Shown in pieces: positions 1 through 5,047 of a stretch of DNA of 5,047 nt. A program made the translations under genes and the position numbers. Source of the stretch: COE1 sp965114465. Its GTDB lineage: Bacteria; Bacillota; Clostridia; Lachnospirales; Lachnospiraceae. The notes beneath the pieces were generated by a model. The model ran no database searches. It saw only the letters and a program-made list of their open reading frames with translations, and was not told the origin of the DNA. Numbering within the stretch: position 1 is the stretch's first letter; every line of letters begins with the position of its first letter. The DNA lies in assembly GCA_965114465.1 (NCBI GenBank), contig CBCOYO010000178.1, positions 1 to 5,047 of the forward strand, read 5' to 3'.

Positions 1-1622
1 TTTTGAATCCGCTCAATGATACAAGTATGCTCTTTTGTTTCTTTCTGGTAATCAATCCCCACCAGCAAAATTTCGCCTGCATAATCCTCTAAGGATTTCG
101 GATACTGCCGTTCTTTTATCTGCGTAATCGCAGTTTCCGCACTTTTATTCCATTTTAATTCCATAAGAATCGCTGGCTTATCCGAATTTTTTTGCAAGGG
201 TAGATAGACAAGGTCTGCAAAGCCTTTTCCACAGGGAAATTCGCGGATTGCTTTGTGATAGGTTTTCAAAGAAGCAAGCATTGCAATCATAATCACACAG
301 CAAAGAGAATTTTCATCATGGTAGCGAATACTCGAAACAAATTCATTGTGCATAATCTGCAATAATTCTGCAACACGTTCTGCATTTTTATGTGTAATTG
401 AATGCAGCACTTCCTGCGAGTATCCTGTAAACTTTGTAAAGCGGTCAGGATAACCATATGCACCCTGATCGTTTACAGCATAATCGTCTGCAGTATATTC
501 ATACGCTGCATAATCTTCAAATACTTTCTGCACTTCCTTATTCGGAATATATGCTTCCTTTGTCTGACTATCATACGCAACATACCCTAAATGTACTAAT
601 GTCGTGATTACTTGGTCTTTATTGGCAAACGTATGCATATCATTTTTGCATCCATGTGTATTTAATGGGATTTTTTCACCAGAAAGCATTAAAAAAATGC
701 TGTCAAGCACGCCATCCATGTTTATATTGATAAGTTCCCGAATATCGCTGTAAGTCCCCGTTTCTGTCCAATGCTGGTCAAAATCATGGTTGGCAACTGC
801 TTCTACCACCGAAAGCGGATTATACATCGCTGTACCATTTAAGTTATAGCCGTTGTACCATTCTTTGACTTTCTGAAAATCAACCTGATATTTTTCGCAT
901 AGGCTGCGTGTTTCCTCCTCTGTAAAGCCAATATATGGTGCAAAATCTTTGGCTTTTACCATTGTGTATTCATGAAAATTGTTCACGGCTGACTGCCCTT
1001 TTGCACGGATTATTGGCAGGATTCCTGTTAAATAAGCTAAACGAATATAATCTTTGGCATCGCTGTTCTTAAATAAACCGCGTAAAAAGTCTATATAAAT
1101 TGCTCGATCGATACTGTTTTCTTCCAGTTCTCTAATGGGATAATCCCATTCGTCAAAAATTATTACAAATTGGCTGCCGGTTTCGTAGTAGATTGTGGAT
1201 AGTGATTCCTCTAAGGTATCTTCACTTGAAATGAAACTGGGATATTCTAAATGCAGTTCCTTTACGATATTTTTTTCCAAATATTGATTGGGAGGGATTT
1301 TCTTTTTCTGCGCAGTCGTAAATTGCGCCTGCATATCCACAAATATTGTATTATATTGATTCATATTTTGCAAAAATATATCATCTTTTATGCATTTTAA
1401 TGGTGCAAATAATTCCCTAGAATCAGCGCCTTTGCTAAAGTAGGCAACCAACATATCGGCAGTTACCGACTTTCCAAATCTGCGCGGACGGCTGTTGCAG
1501 ATAAACTTTTCATTGTCATCCTTCTCCAACAATTTATTGAGAAATGCCGTCTTGTCTACAAAGTATTTTGTTTTGGAAAATCTTGCAAATTTTTCATTGT
1601 TTTTGTTTAGAAACCTTGGCAT
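1..1622 (-). CDS. AAA-ATPase-like protein with C-terminal PD-(D/E)XK nuclease-type domain (3' end cut by window edge)
   Basis: The reading frame is open for 540 codons from ATG at 1622-1620 to the left edge with no stop. The N-terminal half matches the AAA-ATPase-like family (Pfam PF09820 type): 'YFVDKT' at about 20-25, the family's degenerate P-loop SRPRRFGKS at 44-52 (first Walker A glycine replaced, GKS kept), and a Walker B-like FVIIFDEWD with D157-E158. The C-terminal part matches the associated PDDEXK_9 domain (PF08011 type): GFADLV with D470, MELKW with E488 and K490, then QIKERQY at 501-507. This order is the usual one, and the last visible residues (HTCIIERIQ) resemble family C-termini, so little is missing. 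The start is fixed by AAAGGAG at 1630-1636, seven bases from the ATG. The cellular role of this family is not established; ATP binding and nuclease activity are inferred from motifs. Such genes are often multicopy in Clostridia. It has its own promoter and is probably not part of the exporter operon. Confidence 0.9.
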   Translation of the reverse strand, partial: MPRFLNKNNEKFARFSKTKYFVDKTAFLNKLLEKDDNEKFICNSRPRRFGKSVTADMLVAYFSKGADSRELFAPLKCIKDDIFLQNMNQYNTIFVDMQAQFTTAQKKKIPPNQYLEKNIVKELHLEYPSFISSEDTLEESLSTIYYETGSQFVIIFDEWDYPIRELEENSIDRAIYIDFLRGLFKNSDAKDYIRLAYLTGILPIIRAKGQSAVNNFHEYTMVKAKDFAPYIGFTEEETRSLCEKYQVDFQKVKEWYNGYNLNGTAMYNPLSVVEAVANHDFDQHWTETGTYSDIRELININMDGVLDSIFLMLSGEKIPLNTHGCKNDMHTFANKDQVITTLVHLGYVAYDSQTKEAYIPNKEVQKVFEDYAAYEYTADDYAVNDQGAYGYPDRFTKFTGYSQEVLHSITHKNAERVAELLQIMHNEFVSSIRYHDENSLCCVIMIAMLASLKTYHKAIREFPCGKGFADLVYLPLQKNSDKPAILMELKWNKSAETAITQIKERQYPKSLEDYAGEILLVGIDYQKETKEHTCIIERIQ

Positions 1623-1667
1623 TTTCGTTCTCCTTTGGATGTTTGACATTTTCTTTGCTGTATCAAA

Positions 1668-1696
1668 ATTTTATCATAACAAACCTTCGTGTGCAA
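1668..1696 (-). promoter_or_regulatory. Probable sigma-A-type promoter of the AAA-ATPase-like gene
   Basis: On the minus strand TTGCAC (1696-1691) and TAAAAT (1673-1668) are separated by exactly 17 bp. A TG one base before the -10 makes an extended -10 (TGATAAAAT). Transcription would start near 1661, giving a leader of about 40 bases that contains the AAAGGAG ribosome binding site. The -35 overlaps the foot of the hairpin at 1695-1727. The call rests on consensus match and spacing only. Confidence 0.6.
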
Positions 1697-1727
1697 TAGA
1701 CAGTTCCGAAAGAAACTGTGTACTATT
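1695..1727 (-). terminator. Hairpin between the MerR gene and the AAA-ATPase-like gene; possible weak terminator or operator
   Basis: On the minus strand ACAGTTTC and GGAACTGT form an 8-bp stem (one G-U pair) around a TTTC loop, at 1719-1700. An outer AATAG/CTATT pairing (1727-1723 with 1699-1695) extends it past a 3-base bulge. It begins five bases after the stop codon of the MerR gene, where an operon terminator is expected. However, the bases that follow on the minus strand (GCACACG) contain no U run. A T-rich run follows the stem only on the plus strand, where no gene is recognised and the stem has a C-A mismatch. It could instead be an operator, since it abuts the -35 of the next gene. 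Confidence 0.4.
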
Positions 1728-1731
1728 ATTT

Positions 1732-2202
1732 TTATAACCACAACGCCTCACTTAAATTTTTTTGTGTTCTGACATCCTCAATGCATACCATCTTCACCAA
1801 CAGCCATGCCCGTTCTTCTTCTGTCATTTCCGTAATCTTCTGCGCTGCATGAGAACCTTGCACATTTTGAATGATTTCGCCCAGACATTCCTCTTTGTAT
1901 CTGGCACTATTTACAGTTTCCTGCCATGCCTGCCGCTTTTTTTCAAGCATTTCAAGAAGTAACTCCTTGGCTGTTTTTCCATCCAGAATCATTTTGATTT
2001 CGTCAAGAGAAAAACCCAACACTTTTAATTCCAACAGCGCATTCAACTGTTGCACCTGTTCTGCCGAATAATAGCGGTACCCATTAGCAGCGTCTACTTT
2101 TACCGGTTTTATAATCCCTTTCTTTTCATATAAGCGGATTGCTTTTCTGGAAATTCCAAAAAAGTCTGCGATTTCTCCAATCAGCATAAGGTCATCTTTC
2201 AT
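1732..2202 (-). CDS. MerR-family transcriptional regulator, likely controlling the adjacent ABC exporter operon
   Basis: This 156-residue protein has the MerR DNA-binding domain at its N-terminus. The helix-turn-helix is at about 7-26 (LIGEIADFFGISRKAIRLYE), the wing carries NGYRYYS at 40-46, and the second helix pair includes LGFSLDEIKMIL at 62-73. A helix at about 76-113 should form the antiparallel coiled coil of the dimer. The remaining 40 or so residues are a short effector region with no GyrI-like domain. The two cysteines (106 and 140) do not form a recognisable metal site, so the inducer cannot be predicted; an exported compound is the usual case. The start is set by AGGAGG five bases before ATG. 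It is the last gene of the operon, 17 bp after the second membrane subunit. A MerR-type promoter with a 19-bp spacer lies at the operon head (4814-4844), so it probably regulates itself and the exporter. MerR proteins typically untwist such promoters when the effector binds. Confidence 0.9.
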   Translation of the reverse strand: MKDDLMLIGEIADFFGISRKAIRLYEKKGIIKPVKVDAANGYRYYSAEQVQQLNALLELKVLGFSLDEIKMILDGKTAKELLLEMLEKKRQAWQETVNSARYKEECLGEIIQNVQGSHAAQKITEMTEEERAWLLVKMVCIEDVRTQKNLSEALWL

Positions 2203-2219
2203 AAAGTCCTCCTATTACC

Positions 2220-3173
2220 CTATTCTTCCAATGTATCCTTTACTCTTTTTATACAAACAGAATTTGCCTTCAAATTGTTGAAACAGGTCATAAGCATAAA
2301 CATACCCGATAAAAAAGATCCCCTGACCTGAAAACAATATACAACATCCGAAAAAGCCATTATTTCATTAGAAATCAATCTCATTCCTATAAATAAAATC
2401 ATAAGATATCCCCCAATCCCGAATAAACGCATACTGACATCGCTTACAGCCTTTCTCATATGCATTTTTATATTGATTTTCATAAGTCTTTTGCTATGTT
2501 TGGCACAGTTTGTCATCATCAGCTCTTTGGCATCATATAACAAAATGGTATCTGCGTCCGTAAGTAACGGCTTGATTGCAGAAGTATTCTCAGCCATGGC
2601 GTTTTGCGATTCTTCTTTTAATTTGGGAATTGCTTTCAGCACAATCTTGTCATTTATAACGAATTGAGGAATCGCAAACATCCATGTGATTCCCAAGAAA
2701 AGCAAGCTGCTCTTTCGCATCAAAAGGCAGGACAACAGTATATTTATGGCGGCGACTGCCAAATGAGGAATATTCAACGAACCGTTCATCATTGTCAATG
2801 CTGCCTGTATATCACTGTTTAACCTTGTCATCCATTCACCGCTAAAACAACGGTCAATCCAATTCAGCGGCAAACTTAAAATTTTATCAAACATCTTTTT
2901 CTCAAGCCAGATTTCTACTTTTGCTGAAAATGCTGCATATTTTGACCATACTAATCCATTATAGACAAAAAGCATTGCACATAGCAAGCCATATCCCACA
3001 CATAATTTCAAAAGTGCACAGGAATAATCCATTTCCAGACATCTAAAAACGGATTTCATCAAATTTGCCGACAACAGTGTCATAAGAGCATCAAATGGTG
3101 ATCGTAACAGCAGTAAAAATATATATTTACGCCAAACACCCATTCTCTTAACTAATTTACGAAAATCACTCAC
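2220..3173 (-). CDS. ABC exporter membrane subunit lacking an ATPase domain (second subunit)
   Basis: This 317-residue protein has the layout of an ABCB-type (type IV) exporter membrane domain. Probable membrane segments lie at about 16-37, 53-75, 137-150, 157-174, 251-269 and 275-300. Long cytoplasmic extensions separate segments 2/3 and 4/5. The family motif after the second segment is visible as GEWMTRLNSDIQ at 112-123. The protein ends at VCIKRVKDTLEE, where a fused exporter would continue into its ATPase domain; here a TAG stop follows, then the MerR gene. It therefore needs an ATPase from elsewhere, most likely the product of the gene just upstream. The start is GTG inside the end of the ATPase gene (CGTGAGTGA, 8-bp overlap), with AGGAGG at 3185-3190, eleven bases upstream, which is slightly long. 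An internal ATG at codon 11 lacks a ribosome site. It is clearly different in sequence from the first membrane subunit, implying a heterodimer. The substrate is unknown. Confidence 0.85.
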   Translation of the reverse strand: MSDFRKLVKRMGVWRKYIFLLLLRSPFDALMTLLSANLMKSVFRCLEMDYSCALLKLCVGYGLLCAMLFVYNGLVWSKYAAFSAKVEIWLEKKMFDKILSLPLNWIDRCFSGEWMTRLNSDIQAALTMMNGSLNIPHLAVAAINILLSCLLMRKSSLLFLGITWMFAIPQFVINDKIVLKAIPKLKEESQNAMAENTSAIKPLLTDADTILLYDAKELMMTNCAKHSKRLMKINIKMHMRKAVSDVSMRLFGIGGYLMILFIGMRLISNEIMAFSDVVYCFQVRGSFLSGMFMLMTCFNNLKANSVCIKRVKDTLEE

Positions 3174-3813
3174 GAACCATCCGCCCTCCTTCCATACGAT
3201 AGATTGTATAACGATCGTCTAATGTTTCTTGATGATGCGTGATATGTACCACTGTCCTGCCATTTGTCAATTTACCTAGAGCGTCCAAAACAGCGTGTCC
3301 GGATTCCTGATCCAGCGCCGAAACGGGCTCATCCAGCAAAATAATCGGCGCATCCTTGCAGAGTGCTCTGGCAATCTGGATTCTTTGCGCCTGCCCGCCT
3401 GACACCTGATTTCCCCGTTCCCCCACATTGGTATCTAACCCATTCGGGAGATGCTCAATCCATTTTGCAAGGCTTGCATTTTGACAGGCTGCCCATACAA
3501 TTTCATCTGAAACAGGATGCCCACAAGTAATATTATCCCTTATGGACAACGGAAAAAGACTATGATTCTGCATAACAAGCGCTACCTGTTTTCTGATCTT
3601 CTCCGGTAGATGTTCCCCTGCTATCACTGCCGTTCCGCAATCAGGCTGATAAAGCCCCGCCAGAATCTTCAACAGCGTACTCTTACCACATCCGCTGTCC
3701 CCAACAATTCCGATGTGCTCTCCGGGAAGCACACGAAACGATAAATTTTTTATCACCGCATGATTCTCATATGAAAAAGAAATATTTTCTAAATAAATTG
3801 CATATGAAAGCAT
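3166..3813 (-). CDS. Stand-alone ABC exporter ATPase subunit
   Basis: This 215-residue nucleotide-binding domain is complete. It has an A-loop tyrosine (Y15), Walker A GDSGCGKST at 38-46, Q-loop Q82, signature VSGGQ at 137-141, Walker B IILLDEP at 157-163 with catalytic E162, D-loop SALD at 165-168 and switch histidine H193. The sequence TNVGERG at 128-134 is the X-loop typical of exporters of the ABCB type, which places it with the two neighbouring membrane proteins and not with an importer. Such domains normally sit at the C-terminus of a membrane-ATPase fusion. As the only ATPase in the operon it would have to act as a homodimer under two different membrane subunits. ATG at 3813 has GGAGGG six bases upstream, lying inside the end of the first membrane gene (25-bp overlap). 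A TGA in this frame at 3832-3834 rules out a longer separate start. A -1 slip on the upstream gene could also fuse it to that subunit (see findings). Confidence 0.93.
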   Translation of the reverse strand: MLSYAIYLENISFSYENHAVIKNLSFRVLPGEHIGIVGDSGCGKSTLLKILAGLYQPDCGTAVIAGEHLPEKIRKQVALVMQNHSLFPLSIRDNITCGHPVSDEIVWAACQNASLAKWIEHLPNGLDTNVGERGNQVSGGQAQRIQIARALCKDAPIILLDEPVSALDQESGHAVLDALGKLTNGRTVVHITHHQETLDDRYTIYRMEGGRMVRE

Positions 3814-4751
3814 AGTTTTCCCTCCAGTCTGTCAACCGATGCGCTAAACCGCCGGAATGCAGCATAGATGCCCGGCATATTCTGCAAAAAACCTGAAACA
3901 TTTCTCGAAAGATTAATAAAGATGTAAAACGTCCCCAGACTGATTTCTTCACGGATCACCATATCCCCGCCAAATCCAAGCAACAGCAAAAGCGGCACAA
4001 AGGAAAGCACGCCAGAAAGCGACATCAGTCTGGCGGAAGTCTGCTCTTTCTTGATGCTTGCATTTCCCCATTCAGAAAGGTTTTCCCTAACAGCACCCTG
4101 TATCAGCTTGTAGGCGTCATAAATTTGAATCACCGGAAACAATTCCAAAATCATGTCTGTCAACCCGTTTAATTTTTTCCTGCTGTATTGGCATTGCTGT
4201 GTATATTTTTTAATCACCTTACTCGAAAAAGAACAATAAAAAATCAGCGGAATCACTGGAACAATAGAAAGTATGGCGAGTTTAAAATTTAGACAAAGCA
4301 AAAACAGAACTGTTATGGCGAATGTACAAAACTGTTTCATTAATGAAAAAAGATGCTCGCTTATATAGTCAGAGATCTCTTTTAACTCATTTTGCATGGC
4401 GGATTGTACTTCTCCAACATTGAGCCTTGCAAGTGTCCGAATATCATGTTGTACATAATATCTCGCATATCCCATCCGCATTTCATGCGCGAAAATTTCA
4501 CAGGTATAAGAGGATAGATATGTTGATAAAAACTCGCTTGCTGCGTGTATTAAAACAATCAATATACCGACTGTCAAATAGCGATATATTTTATTTTGGA
4601 AATCATAAAAATCTGCATTTCCCAGAACATCTAACAACTGTGCCAAATATTTGTTCCAGCACAAATTGAAAATAATAGATAGAAATGTTAACAAAACCGC
4701 CATTATAAAAAGGGTTTTGTGTAATTGAATCAACTGTTTTAAAATTTTCAT
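3789..4751 (-). CDS. ABC exporter membrane subunit (first subunit, ATPase domain in the next, overlapping frame)
   Basis: This 320-residue membrane domain is of the ABCB/type IV exporter kind. Probable membrane segments lie at about 12-31, 59-78, 139-156, 157-176, 244-264 and 272-290. The family motif after segment 2 appears as NVGEVQSAMQNELKEISDY at 111-129. The end of the domain (GIYAAFRRFSASVDRLEGK, 294-312) matches the stretch that normally leads into a fused ATPase domain. The last eight residues, LCFHMQFI, are only the ATPase gene read in the wrong frame, so they are unlikely to have a role. It is the first gene of the operon. ATG at 4751-4749 is preceded by AGGAG with a 7-base spacer, and the MerR-type promoter lies about 60 bases upstream. 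It should pair with the second membrane subunit to form the transport channel, probably exporting a toxic small molecule or peptide, although nothing in the sequence identifies the substrate. Confidence 0.88.
   Translation of the reverse strand: MKILKQLIQLHKTLFIMAVLLTFLSIIFNLCWNKYLAQLLDVLGNADFYDFQNKIYRYLTVGILIVLIHAASEFLSTYLSSYTCEIFAHEMRMGYARYYVQHDIRTLARLNVGEVQSAMQNELKEISDYISEHLFSLMKQFCTFAITVLFLLCLNFKLAILSIVPVIPLIFYCSFSSKVIKKYTQQCQYSRKKLNGLTDMILELFPVIQIYDAYKLIQGAVRENLSEWGNASIKKEQTSARLMSLSGVLSFVPLLLLLGFGGDMVIREEISLGTFYIFINLSRNVSGFLQNMPGIYAAFRRFSASVDRLEGKLCFHMQFI
3811..3834 (-). promoter_or_regulatory. Overlap junction with internal Shine-Dalgarno and in-phase GGGAAAA slippery heptamer
   Basis: On the minus strand this stretch holds GGAGGG (3825-3820), six bases ahead of the ATPase ATG (3813-3811), which is good spacing for re-initiation. 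The heptamer GGGAAAA (3822-3816) is read by the first membrane gene as G-GGA-AAA, the phase needed for tandem -1 slippage. The next codon after a slip is ACT, then the ATPase ATG, in the ATPase frame. A TGA at 3834-3832 closes the ATPase frame just upstream. No strong downstream hairpin is obvious by eye, so slippage itself is not shown. Confidence 0.45.
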
Positions 4752-4813
4752 AATCGTTCTCCTGCTGTCTTTTAATGGAATTACTTTAACTTTGTAGAAT
4801 TTATTTTATATAT

Positions 4814-4844
4814 AGCATAAGCTATTCCCTAGGGACAAGGTCAA
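4814..4844 (-). promoter_or_regulatory. MerR-type promoter/operator of the exporter operon (19-bp spacer)
   Basis: On the minus strand TTGACC (4844-4839) and TATGCT (4819-4814) are 19 bp apart, the long spacer that is the hallmark of MerR-activated promoters. The spacer is filled by a 22-bp dyad (4841-4820) centred on CCCTAGGG: ACCTTGTCCCT against AGCTATTCCCT, 8 of 11 positions matching. The dyad runs from the -35 to the base next to the -10, the usual placement for a MerR dimer. Transcription would start near 4807, giving a leader of about 55 bases. The operon's last gene encodes a MerR regulator. Confidence 0.85.
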
Positions 4845-5047
4845 GCAGAAAAATAAGTTCTTACTTTATAAATTTAAACGATTACATTATGAAAATAAAA
4901 CAGAATTCAAATTAATTGCTAGAAAAAATGAAGTTGTTATACCAAAACATTTTAGAATTAAAGAAAATTAATATTGATAACAATTATTGTGCTAATTTAA
5001 CTCGTTGTGCTAGTTTAATATTCAGAATTTAATAGACTAAAAATGCA
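4845..5047. other. AT-rich stretch upstream of the exporter operon, no supported gene
   Basis: This stretch is visibly richer in A and T than the genes beside it. On the plus strand there is a 34-codon ATG frame at 4928-5032 (starts MKLLYQNILELKK) without a Shine-Dalgarno. In a second plus frame the sequence is open from about 4816 to a TAA near 4974, containing LIARKNEVVIPKHFRIKEN, but it has no ATG, GTG or TTG start. Neither frame resembles a family I recognise. They overlap each other, so at most one could be real; a decayed gene remnant or ordinary spacer are both possible. Confidence 0.4.
4987..5019. repeat. Imperfect direct repeat, 15 bp with period 18
   Basis: TTGTGCTAATTTAAC at 4987-5001 recurs as TTGTGCTAGTTTAAT at 5005-5019, with 13 of 15 bases identical and an offset of 18 bp. 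It lies in the AT-rich, apparently non-coding stretch. There are only two copies, so a function such as a protein-binding site is speculative, and chance in AT-rich DNA is possible. Confidence 0.35.

Noticed and set aside
402..590. Plus-strand 62-codon open frame
   Set aside because: It lies wholly antisense to the well-supported ATPase-like gene, and its cysteine- and isoleucine-rich translation looks like an antisense shadow.
1495..1737. Plus-strand 80-codon open frame across the start of the ATPase-like gene
   Set aside because: It is antisense to the gene start, promoter and hairpin, has no Shine-Dalgarno and no recognisable motif.
1762..2071. Two overlapping plus-strand open frames
   Set aside because: Both are antisense to the MerR gene, whose domain structure is clear.
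3767..3952. Minus-strand 61-codon open frame across the membrane-ATPase junction
   Set aside because: It is the third frame of two real overlapping genes; its reading has no exporter or other recognisable motif.
4427..4669. Plus-strand 80-codon open frame
   Set aside because: It is antisense to the first membrane subunit and has no supporting signals.
4812..4825. Small inverted repeat ATAGC-ATAA-GCTAT at the -10 of the exporter promoter
   Set aside because: The 5-bp stem is easily explained by the -10 and the operator half-site; no separate role is supported.
1..5047. Search by eye for CRISPR arrays, tRNA or rRNA genes, riboswitches and insertion-sequence ends
   Set aside because: No regular repeat-spacer pattern, no tRNA-like cloverleaf, no rRNA stretch, and no transposase or terminal inverted repeats were seen.

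Overview
The window looks like chromosomal DNA from a low-GC Firmicute, most likely a gut-type Clostridia (Lachnospiraceae or Oscillospiraceae). The reasons are AT-rich genes with strong AGGAGG-type ribosome binding sites, the standard genetic code, a MerR-controlled ABC exporter operon, and an AAA-ATPase-like/PD-(D/E)XK protein of a family abundant in these bacteria. Taxonomy is inferred from gene families only. Every recognised gene lies on the minus strand.

Read in the direction of transcription, right to left: positions 4845-5047 are a very AT-rich stretch with no gene I can support. Positions 4814-4844 hold a textbook MerR-type promoter, with TTGACC and TATGCT separated by 19 bp and a dyad filling the spacer. 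It drives a tight four-gene operon. The operon encodes an ABC-exporter membrane subunit (4751-3789), a stand-alone exporter-type ATPase (3813-3166), a second membrane subunit (3173-2220), and a MerR-family regulator (2202-1732). The genes overlap by 25 bp and 8 bp, and the last two are 17 bp apart. The MerR protein very probably controls the promoter at the head of its own operon.

The exporter is unusual. Both membrane proteins are of the ABCB/type IV exporter kind, in which the ATPase domain is normally fused to the membrane domain. Here there are two different ATPase-free membrane subunits and one complete ATPase. At the first junction the two genes differ by one reading frame, and the sequence GGGAAAA sits in the correct phase for a -1 ribosomal slip that would make a fused membrane-ATPase protein. 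The same site also carries a good Shine-Dalgarno for separate translation of the ATPase, so both products are possible.

After the regulator comes a 109-bp gap with a hairpin and an extended -10 promoter. It leads into a long gene (1622 to beyond position 1) for an AAA-ATPase-like protein with a C-terminal PD-(D/E)XK nuclease-type domain. This gene runs off the left edge, probably only a few residues short of its end. It appears to be a separate transcription unit, and nothing ties it functionally to the exporter.
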